This document shows positions 53,646-63,331 of a stretch of DNA of 64,000 nt, in pieces; within the stretch, counting starts at the first letter, position 1; each line of letters begins with the position of its first letter. The stretch lies in NCBI RefSeq assembly GCF_023744375.2, contig NZ_CP146284.1, positions 1,488,001 through 1,552,000 on the forward strand, read 5' to 3'. The DNA is from Parabacteroides sp. AD58 (GTDB lineage: Bacteria; Bacteroidota; Bacteroidia; Bacteroidales; Tannerellaceae). The position numbers and the translations under genes are program-made. The notes under the pieces are model-generated. The model was given only the letters and a program-made list of their open reading frames with translations. It did no database searches and was not told the DNA's origin.

Positions 53646-54566
53646 ATGAAAAGAAACCTGAAAGATTATGCATTTATTGCATTAAAAGGTATGGGAATGG
53701 GCGCTGCCGACGTCGTTCCTGGCGTATCTGGCGGAACAATCGCCTTTATTGTCGGCATCTACGAAGAGCTTCTCGACTCCATTAAAAGCATCAACGCTCA
53801 CAGTTTGAAACTTTTCTTTACGGGTCATTGGTTAGGATTCTGGAAAGCCATCAACGGGAACTTCCTTTTTTCCTTACTCTTGGGTATTGGTATCAGCGTT
53901 CTGTCACTCGCCCGTGTAATTACTTACCTGCTTATTCATCAGCCTATTCTGATTTGGGCCTTCTTTTTCGGACTGGTATTGGCTTCTACCTGGTTTGTCT
54001 CGAAAGATATTAAACAATGGAATTGGAAAACAATTCTGAGTTTCCTCATAGGCGGAGTGATTGCCTATTATGTAACGATTGCGACACCAACTGAAACGCC
54101 AACGCATCCTTTATTCATTTTCCTCTGTGGTATGATTGCTATCTGCGCTATGATTCTTCCGGGTATTTCCGGAAGTTTTATCCTTGTACTGTTAGGCAAA
54201 TACTTCTACATCATGGAGGCAGTCAAGCAACTTGATTTCCTCACCTTAGGCATTTTTGGATGCGGCGCTATCATTGGCATTACATCTTTCTCCCGCGTAC
54301 TTTCGTATGCTCTCAAACATTTTCATGACATCACAATAGCCATGCTGGCAGGTTTCATGCTAGGTTCTCTAAACAAAGTATGGCCGTGGAAAGAAGTAGT
54401 TGAGACATATACGACTTCCAGTGGAGAGATCAAGCCGCTGATTGAGCAGAACATTCTTCCGAATGCCCATATAGCCGAAGCCGTTCTGCTGATGATCGTA
54501 GGCTTTGCTTTAGTGTACTTCCTGGAAAAACTATCGATGAAAGGACATGAAAAGGTAACAGAATAA
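53646..54566 (+). CDS. DUF368 polyprenyl-phosphate transporter (PopT type)
   Basis: 306 residues from MKRNLKDYAFIALKG. GMGAADVVPGVSGGTIAFI and ICAMILPGISGSFILVLLG are inverted-repeat motifs of DUF368, with eight or more helices. Characterised relatives flip undecaprenyl phosphate back across the membrane for reuse in cell-wall synthesis. The open frame to 53604 precedes the conserved start. Confidence 0.88.
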   Translation: MKRNLKDYAFIALKGMGMGAADVVPGVSGGTIAFIVGIYEELLDSIKSINAHSLKLFFTGHWLGFWKAINGNFLFSLLLGIGISVLSLARVITYLLIHQPILIWAFFFGLVLASTWFVSKDIKQWNWKTILSFLIGGVIAYYVTIATPTETPTHPLFIFLCGMIAICAMILPGISGSFILVLLGKYFYIMEAVKQLDFLTLGIFGCGAIIGITSFSRVLSYALKHFHDITIAMLAGFMLGSLNKVWPWKEVVETYTTSSGEIKPLIEQNILPNAHIAEAVLLMIVGFALVYFLEKLSMKGHEKVTE

Positions 54567-54599
54567 CGTATTATCCACTATTTATCCCTATAAAAAGTA

Positions 54600-54639
54600 A
54601 AGTCAGCCTTCCCGAATTCTCCGGAAAGGCTGATTTTTT
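54600..54639 (+). terminator. Terminator of the DUF368 gene
   Basis: AGTCAGCCTT and AAGGCTGATT form the stem with an inner CCG/CGG pair, followed by TTTTT. Confidence 0.88.
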
Positions 54640-54720
54640 ATTGCTGATTGCTAATTACTTTTTAACTTGAAAATCTCATTTTTTCAATCTTCCACATACT
54701 TTTGCCCGCTATAAATTATG

Positions 54721-54728
54721 TACCTTTG
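54721..54728 (+). promoter_or_regulatory. -7 box of the M24 peptidase gene
   Basis: TACCTTTG. A TTTG lies 16 nt upstream, shorter than usual. The predicted transcript start excludes the upstream in-frame codons from 54702, so the ATG at 54753 is the start. Confidence 0.6.
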
Positions 54729-54752
54729 AGACCAAAAATAAACAAAAAGACA

Positions 54753-55928
54753 ATGATTGCAGAGAACTTGATCCATGACTATCAAATGAAATGGATGCGT
54801 ATCCAGAAAGTGATGCAAGAGAAAGGAGCCGACGGTTGCCTCTTGTCAAATGGAATAAATCTATTTTACACAACCGGACACATGTATAACGGGTATTTCT
54901 ATCTTCCTGCAGAAGGAAAACCTTACTTCTTCATCAAACGTCCGAATGGTATAGAAGGTGAACACGTCATTTATCTCCGTAAACCTGAGCAATTACCGGA
55001 TTTATTCCGAGAGAACAACCTTCTGATGCCAGAAAAGCTTCTCCTCGAAGCAGACGAACTGTCTTATTCTGACTATATCCGCCTACAAAATATATTCCAA
55101 CCGAAAGAATGTATGAATGCAACCGCTATACTTCGGCAAATCAGACGGGTAAAAACGCCTTGGGAAATAGAACAAACCCGCTTGTGTGCCCGCCAGCATG
55201 AAGCTGTATATCGGGAAATTCCATCCTGTTTTAAACCGGGTATGACAGATCTGGACTTCCAGTTTGAGATCGAAAACCGAATGAGGAAACATGGGTCTTT
55301 AGGACTTTTCCGCGCGTTTGGTCCTAACATGGATATTTATATGGGCAGTATTCTAACCGGCTCAAATGCAGAAACGCCTTCACCCTTCGACTTTGCTTTA
55401 GGCGGCGGTGGTATGGATGCATCTTGTCCGTTAGGAGCTAACGGAACACCACTGAAAGAAGGCATGGCCATCATGGTTGACATGGCAGGCAACTATACTC
55501 CATACATGACTGACATGACCCGAGTTTTCTCTGTGGGAAAACTGACAGACAAAGCTTACCATGCCCACGAAGTTTCCCGAAGAATACATCAGGAAATCGA
55601 AATAGCTGTTCGCCCGGGTGTTGCTTGTGCCGACTTATATCAGTTAGCCTTACGGATTGTGGAAGAAGAAGGACTGGCTGCCTATTTTATGGGCACCAAA
55701 CAACAAGCCAAATTTGTAGGACACGGTGTAGGACTTCAGATTAATGAGCTTCCCGTGCTAACGCCCCGTTCCAAAGAAATCCTGGAGGAAAACATGATTT
55801 TTGCCCTTGAGCCCAAATTTGTTCTGCCAGAAATCGGAGCCGTTGGTGTTGAAAACACCTACTTGGTCACAGCACAAGGATGCGAAAAGTTAACACTCTC
55901 ACCCGAAGAGATCATCAATTTATTATAA
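54753..55928 (+). CDS. M24 family aminopeptidase (Xaa-Pro type)
   Basis: 391 residues from MIAENLIHDYQMKW. The metal-binding residues are visible in VDMAGNYTPYMTDMTRVF (D, D), FVGHGVGLQINELP (H), ENMIFALEPKFV (E) and GVENTYLV (E). The N-terminal creatinase-like domain is about 150 residues. It is probably a cytosolic Xaa-Pro peptidase. The following alkaline phosphatase begins 17 nt later. Confidence 0.9.
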   Translation: MIAENLIHDYQMKWMRIQKVMQEKGADGCLLSNGINLFYTTGHMYNGYFYLPAEGKPYFFIKRPNGIEGEHVIYLRKPEQLPDLFRENNLLMPEKLLLEADELSYSDYIRLQNIFQPKECMNATAILRQIRRVKTPWEIEQTRLCARQHEAVYREIPSCFKPGMTDLDFQFEIENRMRKHGSLGLFRAFGPNMDIYMGSILTGSNAETPSPFDFALGGGGMDASCPLGANGTPLKEGMAIMVDMAGNYTPYMTDMTRVFSVGKLTDKAYHAHEVSRRIHQEIEIAVRPGVACADLYQLALRIVEEEGLAAYFMGTKQQAKFVGHGVGLQINELPVLTPRSKEILEENMIFALEPKFVLPEIGAVGVENTYLVTAQGCEKLTLSPEEIINLL

Positions 55929-55945
55929 ATTCAAATTTAACACGT

Positions 55946-57646
55946 ATGAAAAAGACATTATCCCTGTTGTTACTGCTTACCTTGATCTTTATTCCGGCAA
56001 GAGCAGCAGACGTACAAGACGTTAAGCCTACCAAAAATGTCATCCTGTTCATCAGCGACGGAACATCTTTGGCTACGGTCTCAACAGCCCGGTGGTTACA
56101 ATGGTATTCACATTCCGACAAACCGAATCTGAATATCGATCCCTACATTTGTGGTACCGTACGTACTCATTCCTCGAATGCGCCTATCGGCGACTCGGCA
56201 CCAACGACTTCCTGTTATGTTTCCGGTCAACCCAGTCAGACAGGATTTGTATCTACATATCCGGTCAATTGTGGAAACGATGATATTTATCCGACAGATC
56301 CAAACCGGGCTTATCAGCCGACAATGACCTTACTTGAAGCTGTAAAGATGTTTAAAGGTGGATCGACGGGCTTGGTTTTCACTTGCGAATTTCCGCACGC
56401 TACGCCGGCAGACTGCTCGGCTCACAGTTATAACCGAGGAAAATATGAATGGATTGCTCCGCAGATGGTTCACAATAACTTAGACGTTGTCATCGGAGGT
56501 GGTGTATCAATCTTGTCGGATGATATGGAAAAATACCTGAAAGATAATGGATACAGCGTCTATAGAAACGATCTGAAAGGCATGCGCGCTGACACAAACA
56601 ACAAAATGTGGGCTCTGTATGCAGACCGTGAAATGTCATACGACCTCGACCGTAATCCGGATGAGCAACCGTCTATTGAAGAAATGACTAAGAAAGCTAT
56701 TGAGAAGCTTTCCAAAAACGACAAAGGATTTTTCCTGATGGTAGAAGGAAGTAAAGTAGACTGGGCTGCTCATGCCAATGATCCGGTAGGAATGGCTACA
56801 GACTTCCTGGCATTCGACCGCGCTGTTGGTGCAGCTCTCGAATTTGCCAAGCAAAATGGTGAAACGACTGTCATTGTAACAGCCGATCATGGTAATAGTG
56901 GAATCAGCATCGGCCGGGAATCTTGCAAAGGATATGATAAGCTGACTAAAGACCAACTGTTCAAGAACCTGTCACAGTTCAAACTGACAGCCGAAGGCTT
57001 TGCCAAGAAAGTCAATACGATTCCTAATTCAGAAGTACAAAGTCTGTTCCGCGAACAAGCCGGCTTTGAACTGACAAAAGAAGAGCTGGACGCTTTGAAC
57101 AACTGTAAGGATTATAAATTCAGTCCGATTCCGGAAGCTGAACGCCACGAGAAAAGCCAGGCTTCTATGTACAGCAACTCTTTATCAGGTTTGATGTCAC
57201 AGATTATTACAAGCCGCACCTGCATGGGATTCACTACACACGGCCATACCGGTGAAGAAGTATTCTTAGCAAGTTATCATCCGCAGGGTGATCGTCCGAT
57301 GGGTATGCATACCAATATCGAGCTGAACCACTATATGTGCAGCTTATATGGATTCGAACCTTCGTTCTTAAGTGACATGAGCAACAAATACTTCGCCCGT
57401 CACACCGATGTTTTCCAAGATTATACTTGCGAAATAATTCCGGCAAAAGAAGGAGAAGTAGCTCCTACACTGATAGTCAAGAATAAGAAAGACAAGAAGA
57501 AACAACTCACGATTCATGCCTTTACCAACGTAGTAAAAGCTGGCAAGAAAGCCGATCAGGACATTATTCTGAATTCGGTTGTTGTTTACGTAGATAAGAA
57601 TAATACTTTCTACTTACCGGAATCGCTTGTTGATTTCCTGAAATAA
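55946..57646 (+). CDS. Alkaline phosphatase, periplasmic
   Basis: 566 residues from MKKTLSLLLLLTLIFIPARA, a clear signal peptide; an in-frame stretch back to 55880 lies inside the previous gene. NVILFISDGTSLATVSTAR supplies the first metal site and GDSAPTTSCYVSGQ the catalytic serine. VTADHGNSGIS and TTHGHTGEEVFL are further metal-binding motifs of the PhoA family. The C-terminal about 80 residues look like a beta domain. It may be expressed with the upstream M24 gene. Confidence 0.92.
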   Translation: MKKTLSLLLLLTLIFIPARAADVQDVKPTKNVILFISDGTSLATVSTARWLQWYSHSDKPNLNIDPYICGTVRTHSSNAPIGDSAPTTSCYVSGQPSQTGFVSTYPVNCGNDDIYPTDPNRAYQPTMTLLEAVKMFKGGSTGLVFTCEFPHATPADCSAHSYNRGKYEWIAPQMVHNNLDVVIGGGVSILSDDMEKYLKDNGYSVYRNDLKGMRADTNNKMWALYADREMSYDLDRNPDEQPSIEEMTKKAIEKLSKNDKGFFLMVEGSKVDWAAHANDPVGMATDFLAFDRAVGAALEFAKQNGETTVIVTADHGNSGISIGRESCKGYDKLTKDQLFKNLSQFKLTAEGFAKKVNTIPNSEVQSLFREQAGFELTKEELDALNNCKDYKFSPIPEAERHEKSQASMYSNSLSGLMSQIITSRTCMGFTTHGHTGEEVFLASYHPQGDRPMGMHTNIELNHYMCSLYGFEPSFLSDMSNKYFARHTDVFQDYTCEIIPAKEGEVAPTLIVKNKKDKKKQLTIHAFTNVVKAGKKADQDIILNSVVVYVDKNNTFYLPESLVDFLK

Positions 57647-57679
57647 TGACCGGTTGTTCAAGTAACCGACAATAATTTT

Positions 57680-57718
57680 CCCCGTCAATGAATGCCCTAT
57701 TCATTGGCGGGTCATTTT
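57680..57718 (+). terminator. Alkaline phosphatase terminator
   Basis: CCCGTCAATGAAT and ATTCATTGGCGGG pair with one G-T pair, followed by TCATTTT. Confidence 0.8.
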
Positions 57719-57743
57719 AACAATATAACCTAAATAGACTGCA

Positions 57744-58604
57744 ATGAAAAGACGTGAATGGATTGGCTGTATGACAGCTCTGGCTTTTTCCGGGCTTTCT
57801 GCTTACGCCAATAAAAAAGAAGAATTCCTTCCCAAAGAACTTTTCCAGGAAGAAGAAAAACAAACGGAATCATGGACTCAAGGCAGCGCCAAATTCTTCT
57901 GGATACGTGATAATGCCGAAGAAAAACGAATGCCGAACCAACTGTTTACGGGCACCGATCAAAAGATTATCAACCAATTATCACCTGAAGGCGGAGCATT
58001 GGCCTCCATCAGCTGCTTTCTGGTACAGATCAATGGGAAAAATATCTTGTTTGATACGGGAAACGGGAAAGCAGACAGCCGCCTGTTGCCCAACTTGGCT
58101 TCCCTGCAAATCAAGCCGGAAGATATTCATTACCTGTTTATAACCCATTTCCACGGCGATCATATCGGAGGTATGTTGTCGGGAGATAAGGTTGTATTCA
58201 GTCAGGCAGAAGTTTACGTACCGCAAAAGGAATATGATGCCTGGACACAAATGCCGGCAGATAAAAACGGACAAGTGGTAAAGACCATGAAGGCGTATGA
58301 AAAGAAATTGCATAAATTCAGTGAAGGAGACACACTGCCTGAAGGAATCATTGCCAAGAATGCTTACGGGCATACACCCGGACATACTATTTACCAGCTA
58401 AACGAAACATTGATTGTCGGCGATTTGCTGCACGGAGCACAAATACAGCTGCCTCATCCGGAAATCTGTGCTTCGTTCGACATGGATAAAACCCTTGCCA
58501 TCCAATGCCGGAAACAGTACCTACAGTATGTAAAAGACAAGCATTTAATGATGGCAGGCATGCATTTACCGGCTCCCGGATTTATGAGCTGGAAAAAAAT
58601 TTGA
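57744..58604 (+). CDS. Metallo-beta-lactamase-fold hydrolase, exported
   Basis: 286 residues. The N-terminus MKRREWIGCMTALAFSGLSA has an RR followed by a hydrophobic stretch, Tat-like. THFHGDHIGGM is the HxHxDH metal motif; GHTPGHTIYQL and a late AGMHLPAPGF give further ligands. The substrate is not evident; many relatives act as lactonases or quorum-quenching-type hydrolases. Monocistronic, just upstream of the trp promoter. Confidence 0.9.
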   Translation: MKRREWIGCMTALAFSGLSAYANKKEEFLPKELFQEEEKQTESWTQGSAKFFWIRDNAEEKRMPNQLFTGTDQKIINQLSPEGGALASISCFLVQINGKNILFDTGNGKADSRLLPNLASLQIKPEDIHYLFITHFHGDHIGGMLSGDKVVFSQAEVYVPQKEYDAWTQMPADKNGQVVKTMKAYEKKLHKFSEGDTLPEGIIAKNAYGHTPGHTIYQLNETLIVGDLLHGAQIQLPHPEICASFDMDKTLAIQCRKQYLQYVKDKHLMMAGMHLPAPGFMSWKKI

Positions 58605-58623
58605 TATTTTTTTCTCCAAATCG

Positions 58624-58654
58624 TTTGCATATTATCAAATAATACGTACATTTG
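58624..58654 (+). promoter_or_regulatory. trp operon promoter
   Basis: TTTG (58624-58627) and TACATTTG (58647-58654) are 19 nt apart, a textbook Bacteroidales promoter. Transcription would start near 58661. Confidence 0.85.
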
Positions 58655-58681
58655 CTGCCAGAATAACAAAGATAAAGAGAA

Positions 58682-58744
58682 ATGAGAACATTTACAGTAA
58701 ATACATATTGGTGGTGGCGCCTCGGACAACTCAAGCAGTCGTAA
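58682..58744 (+). CDS. trpL: trp leader peptide
   Basis: 20 codons, MRTFTVNTYWWWRLGQLKQS. Three consecutive tryptophan codons (TGGTGGTGG) at positions 10-12 make the ribosome stall when charged tRNA-Trp is scarce. It lies between the promoter and the attenuator hairpin. It corresponds to the published Bacteroid-trp leader motif, as I recall it. Confidence 0.92.
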   Translation: MRTFTVNTYWWWRLGQLKQS

Positions 58745-58832
58745 GAGACGAAGGCCTTCATGTATTTTAATAAGTAAATAAGAAATAAGAATATGAGCGG
58801 TCTGTCGCACTTGCGACAGACCGCTTTTTTTT
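58745..58832 (+). promoter_or_regulatory. trp attenuator
   Basis: Terminator stem AGCGGTCTGTCGCA with TGCGACAGACCGCT at 58796-58825 is perfect over 14 bp and is followed by eight T residues. Upstream, GGCGCCTCGG and GACGAAGGCC segments offer alternative pairing for an antiterminator. Stalling at the WWW codons would favour readthrough into trpB. Confidence 0.9.
58796..58832 (+). terminator. trp leader intrinsic terminator
   Basis: 14-bp perfect stem with a CT loop and T-run; see the attenuator entry. Confidence 0.95.
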
Positions 58833-58872
58833 ATGTACAACTGAAAAAGATAAATCAATATATACAAGCAAT

Positions 58873-60060
58873 ATGGAAACGTATCAAGTCAATCAAAATG
58901 GGTATTACGGTGAATTCGGCGGAGCTTATATTCCCGAAATCCTTCACCGTTGTGTGGAAGAACTCCGAATCAATTATCGGAAAGTAATAGATGATCCCAA
59001 TTTTCAGCAAGAATTTCATCAGTTGTTGAAAGATTACGTTGGTCGTCCTTCTCCTCTATATCTGGCTAAACGGCTCAGCGAATTGTACGGATGCAAAATC
59101 TATCTGAAGCGCGAAGACCTGAATCATACAGGAGCTCATAAAATCAATAATGCGATCGGACAAATTCTGTTAGCCAAACGGATGGGGAAAAGCCGTATTA
59201 TTGCAGAAACCGGTGCTGGACAACACGGTGTGGCTACAGCTACAGTTTGCGCATTGATGAACCTGGAATGTGTTGTTTATATGGGAAAAACCGATGTTGA
59301 GCGCCAACATGCCAACGTACAGAAGATGGAAATGCTCGGTGCACGGGTCGTACCGGTTACTTCCGGCAACATGACACTGAAAGATGCTACCAACGAAGCC
59401 ATCCGCGACTGGTGCTGTCATCCGGCTGATACGTATTATGTAATCGGATCAACAGTTGGTCCGCATCCTTATCCGGATATGGTTGCCCGGTTGCAATCGG
59501 TCATCAGCCAGGAAATCAAACAGCAGTTACTTGAAAAGGAAGGCCGGGATTATCCGGATTATCTGATGGCTTGTGTAGGAGGCGGAAGCAATGCGGCCGG
59601 AACCATTTATCATTACCTGGACGACCTGCGTGTTAAGATCGTTCTTGCCGAGGCCGGCGGGTTAGGCATTACAACCGGAAAGAGTGCCGCTACCATTCAC
59701 TTAGGCAGAAAAGGTGTTATCCACGGTTCGAAAACACTTGTCATCCAGAATGAAGACGGTCAGATAGAAGAGCCTTATTCGATTTCGGCAGGACTTGATT
59801 ATCCGGGTATCGGACCGATGCACGCCAACTTGGCGAAAACCCGCAGAGCTCAAATACTTGCCATTAACGACGATGAAGCTTTGGAGGCAGCTTTCCTGCT
59901 TACTCGTCTTGAAGGTATTATTCCGGCTCTCGAAAGTGCTCACGCCTTGGGTGCTTTACCTAAGATGAAGTTCAAACCGGACGACGTAGTTGTCCTGACA
60001 GTTTCAGGACGCGGCGACAAAGACATGGATACGTATATCAAATATAAGAACCAACATTAA
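58873..60060 (+). CDS. trpB: Tryptophan synthase beta chain
   Basis: 395 residues. The PLP lysine is in LNHTGAHKINNAIGQ, and GVATATVCALMNL and CVGGGSNAAGTIYH bind the phosphate of PLP. It joins indole and serine. It is the first structural gene of the operon, the order known from Bacteroides (trpBEGDCFA). It begins 40 nt after the attenuator. Confidence 0.97.
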   Translation: METYQVNQNGYYGEFGGAYIPEILHRCVEELRINYRKVIDDPNFQQEFHQLLKDYVGRPSPLYLAKRLSELYGCKIYLKREDLNHTGAHKINNAIGQILLAKRMGKSRIIAETGAGQHGVATATVCALMNLECVVYMGKTDVERQHANVQKMEMLGARVVPVTSGNMTLKDATNEAIRDWCCHPADTYYVIGSTVGPHPYPDMVARLQSVISQEIKQQLLEKEGRDYPDYLMACVGGGSNAAGTIYHYLDDLRVKIVLAEAGGLGITTGKSAATIHLGRKGVIHGSKTLVIQNEDGQIEEPYSISAGLDYPGIGPMHANLAKTRRAQILAINDDEALEAAFLLTRLEGIIPALESAHALGALPKMKFKPDDVVVLTVSGRGDKDMDTYIKYKNQH

Positions 60061-60070
60061 CTTTAAAACA

Positions 60071-61474
60071 ATGACTTATCAATTTCATACCATCAGCAAG
60101 CAAGTGCTGGGAGATTTACAGACTCCGGTCAGCATTTATCTGAAAGTCCGCGATATCTATCCGGAATCAGCTTTACTGGAAAGCTCTGATTTCCACGGAA
60201 ACGACAACAGCTTATCTTTCATCGCCCTGCGCCCGCTGGGCAGTATCGGCATCAACCAGTCTGTTGCTACCATGAAATATCCTGACGGACGGGAAGAAAA
60301 CAAAACCCTGCAAGCGGATTTTCAGGTACAAGATGCCATGAATCAGTTCCTGGCCAGCTTTCATATTGAAGGAGATGAAACCCGTTATTGCGGATTATTC
60401 GGTTATACCTCTTTCGATGCCGTCAAATATCTGGAACCAATTCCTGTCATTGAATCGCACCATGAAGAGAATGACGCACCGGATATTCTGTACATCCTGT
60501 ACAAATACCTCATCGTATTTGATCATTTCAAGAATGAACTGACGCTGATCGAGCTGCTTTCTGAAGGAGAAATACCGCATCTGAAAGATATTGAGACCTT
60601 GATTAACAACCGGAACTTCGCTTCTTATAACTTCCATACCGTAGGAGAAGAACACTCTCCTATCAGTGATGAAACGTATAAAGCCATGGTTCGCCAAGGG
60701 GTTCAGCATTGTCTGCGGGGCGATGTTTTCCAGATTGTCCTGAGTCGTCGTTTCGAACAGGCCTTTAAGGGAGACGATTTCAAAGTCTACCGGGCATTGC
60801 GCAGTATCAATCCTTCCCCTTATTTGTTCTACTTCGACTTCGGTGGATTCCGTATCTTCGGTTCTTCTCCTGAAACGCACTGCAAGATTACCAACCGCCA
60901 TGCCAGCATCGACCCCATTGCCGGGACAGCTTTCCGCAGCGGTGATGTGGAAACCGACCGCAAACGGACAAATGCCTTGCTGAAAGACCCGAAGGAAAAT
61001 GCCGAACACGTCATGCTGGTCGATCTGGCACGCAACGACCTTTCCCGCAACTGTCAGCACGTACAGGTTGATTTCTATAAGGAAGTACAGTATTACAGCC
61101 ATGTTATCCACTTGGTTTCAAGGGTGAGCGGAGATATAAACCCGGAAAGTAATCCGATCAAGACCTATATGGATACATTCCCGGCCGGTACTTTAAGCGG
61201 CGCTCCGAAAGTCCGGGCCATGCAATTGATTACGGAAATCGAACATCATAACCGGGGTGCTTATGGCGGATGTATCGGATTCATCGGTCTGAACGGCGAC
61301 TTGAACCAGGCAATAACCATTCGTTCGTTTGTCAGCCGCGGCAATGTCTTGTACTATCAGGCTGGCGCCGGCATCGTAGCCAAAAGCCGTGACGAACGCG
61401 AACTGCAGGAAGTCAACAACAAACTGGGGGCTCTTAAAAAGGCCATCATCTTGGCTGAATCACTCGAGAACTGA
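60071..61474 (+). CDS. trpE: Anthranilate synthase component I
   Basis: 467 residues. LLESSD at about residues 35-40 is the tryptophan feedback-binding LLES motif, so the enzyme is feedback inhibited. IAGTAFRSGDVETDR, LSGAPKVRAMQLI and the GGCIGFIG region are chorismate-binding motifs. It converts chorismate and ammonia to anthranilate. It starts 10 nt after trpB. Confidence 0.96.
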   Translation: MTYQFHTISKQVLGDLQTPVSIYLKVRDIYPESALLESSDFHGNDNSLSFIALRPLGSIGINQSVATMKYPDGREENKTLQADFQVQDAMNQFLASFHIEGDETRYCGLFGYTSFDAVKYLEPIPVIESHHEENDAPDILYILYKYLIVFDHFKNELTLIELLSEGEIPHLKDIETLINNRNFASYNFHTVGEEHSPISDETYKAMVRQGVQHCLRGDVFQIVLSRRFEQAFKGDDFKVYRALRSINPSPYLFYFDFGGFRIFGSSPETHCKITNRHASIDPIAGTAFRSGDVETDRKRTNALLKDPKENAEHVMLVDLARNDLSRNCQHVQVDFYKEVQYYSHVIHLVSRVSGDINPESNPIKTYMDTFPAGTLSGAPKVRAMQLITEIEHHNRGAYGGCIGFIGLNGDLNQAITIRSFVSRGNVLYYQAGAGIVAKSRDERELQEVNNKLGALKKAIILAESLEN

Positions 61475-61578
61475 TTTCACTGCCTGAATTCACTTCCGAT
61501 ACGGATTTATTCACTGGATAAAATGAAAATGTATTCTGACAAATCAGATGAAAGCAATTGGAAATTCTTATCAATCCC

Positions 61579-61685
61579 GGATGAAATTCTTTAGTTCACG
61601 GCGTGAATTAAGTAATCCACGGCGCGAACTAAGTAATTCACGACGTGAACTAAGTAATCCGCAGCGTGAACTAAAGAATTATCCG
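61579..61685. repeat. Palindromic tandem array 3, 21-bp period, between trpE and trpG
   Basis: Four units of the form TAAttCACGgCGTGAACTAAG recur every 21 bp from about 61590 to 61674. Each centre (TTCACGGCGTGAA) is palindromic, and the flanks extend this: CGGATGAAATTCTTTAGTTC at the left is inverse to GAACTAAAGAATTATCCG at the right. It lies within the trp operon in a 286-nt gap, so it should be transcribed. Confidence 0.85.
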
Positions 61686-61760
61686 TATCCTTTGGAAGTT
61701 TCCGTCGGAAGCAAATAAACAATTAATCGGTATCTATCCATTTATAGAAGAAGAAGACTT

Positions 61761-62327
61761 ATGAAGGTATTATTATTCGACAATTATGATTCATTTACAT
61801 ACAACCTGTTGCATATACTAAAAGAACAGGGAGCAACGGTCGACGTCAGACGCAATGACAAGATCCGGCTGGAAGAAGTCCGGGAATACGACAAAATACT
61901 TTTATCACCAGGTCCGGGCATTCCCGAAGAAGCCGGTATCCTGCTACCGCTGATCAAAGAATATGCACCCACGAAAAGTATTTTAGGTGTTTGTCTGGGC
62001 GAACAGGCCATCGGACAGGCCTTTGGTGCCCGTCTGATTAACTTGAAAGACGTTTATCATGGCATCGCTTCTCCGATACAGGTAACCGTTCCCGACCCGC
62101 TCTTTGCCGGCATGGGCGAAACCTTTACCGCCGGACGTTACCACTCATGGGTAGTCGATCCCACCGATTTGCCTTCGTGCCTCGAAGTAATCGCCAAAGA
62201 CGCGGAAGGCGGACAAATCATGGGTCTCAGACATAAGACCTACGATGTAAAGGGAATTCAGTTTCATCCCGAATCGGTGCTGACTCCTAACGGCAAACAA
62301 ATTATTAGTAACTGGTTAAAAGCTTAA
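61761..62327 (+). CDS. trpG: Anthranilate synthase component II (glutamine amidotransferase)
   Basis: 188 residues. The catalytic cysteine is in GVCLGEQAIGQAFG, and the histidine and glutamate in FHPESVLT. LLSPGPGIPEEAG forms the oxyanion loop. It supplies ammonia to TrpE. trpD begins 4 nt after its stop. Confidence 0.96.
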   Translation: MKVLLFDNYDSFTYNLLHILKEQGATVDVRRNDKIRLEEVREYDKILLSPGPGIPEEAGILLPLIKEYAPTKSILGVCLGEQAIGQAFGARLINLKDVYHGIASPIQVTVPDPLFAGMGETFTAGRYHSWVVDPTDLPSCLEVIAKDAEGGQIMGLRHKTYDVKGIQFHPESVLTPNGKQIISNWLKA

Positions 62328-62331
62328 AGAC

Positions 62332-63327
62332 ATGAAAGATATATTATATAGACTTTTCGAACATCAATATCTCGGAAAAGAAGAATCCCGGCAGATTCTG
62401 CAGCAAATAGCCTTGGGAAAGTACAACGACGCACAGATTGCCAGTCTGATCACGGTTTTCCTGATGCGAAACATCTCGGTAGAAGAACTCTGCGGATTCA
62501 GGGAAGCTCTGCTGGAAATGCGTAAACCGGTAGATCTGAATGAATACAAACCCATCGATATTGTAGGGACCGGTGGTGACGGCAAGAACACGTTCAACAT
62601 CAGTACGACTGCCTGCTTCGTCGTAGCCGGTGCCGGTTACAATGTAGTCAAGCATGGAAACTACGGAGCTACTTCGGTAAGTGGAGCCAGTAACGTCATG
62701 GAACAGCACGGGGTTAAGTTTACAACCGACATAAACCGCCTCAGACAGTCGTTGGATGTATGTCACATTGCTTACCTGCATGCGCCATTGTTCAATCCGG
62801 CGTTGAAAGCTGTCGCACCCGTTCGCAAGAACCTCGGTGTCCGCAGTTTCTTCAATATGCTGGGTCCGCTCGTCAATCCGGTCATTCCGACCTATCAGTT
62901 GTTAGGTGTTTACAACTTGCCGCTTCTCCGTTTGTATAACTATACCTATCAGGAAAGCGGTACACGCTTTGCCATTGTTCACAGTCTGGACGGATATGAT
63001 GAAATATCATTGACAGGCGAATTCAAATTGGCTACGCCGGATAAAGAAAAACTCTATACACCGGAGATGTTAGGTTTCAAGAGATGCCAGGAAGCCGACC
63101 TGGACGGAGGAGAAACAGCCGAAGCCGCAGCCCGTATCTTCGATGCCATTCTGGAAGGACATGCGACTGAAGCACAAACCAACTGCGTTATAGCCAACGC
63201 TGCTTTTGCCATTCAGGTCATCCATCCGGAGAAAAAGATAGAAGAATGTTTGTACGAAGCTCGTCAATCTTTGGAAAGTAAGCAGGCATTGGCTACCTTT
63301 CGGAAGTTTTTGAGCTTAAATCAGTAA
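62332..63327 (+). CDS. trpD: Anthranilate phosphoribosyltransferase
   Basis: 331 residues. DIVGTGGDGKNTFNISTTA binds PRPP, and KHGNYGATSVSGASNVME and MLGPLVNPV are conserved. It adds phosphoribose to anthranilate. Separate from trpG, as in Bacteroides. trpC begins 4 nt after its stop. Confidence 0.96.
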   Translation: MKDILYRLFEHQYLGKEESRQILQQIALGKYNDAQIASLITVFLMRNISVEELCGFREALLEMRKPVDLNEYKPIDIVGTGGDGKNTFNISTTACFVVAGAGYNVVKHGNYGATSVSGASNVMEQHGVKFTTDINRLRQSLDVCHIAYLHAPLFNPALKAVAPVRKNLGVRSFFNMLGPLVNPVIPTYQLLGVYNLPLLRLYNYTYQESGTRFAIVHSLDGYDEISLTGEFKLATPDKEKLYTPEMLGFKRCQEADLDGGETAEAAARIFDAILEGHATEAQTNCVIANAAFAIQVIHPEKKIEECLYEARQSLESKQALATFRKFLSLNQ

Positions 63328-63331
63328 ATCA

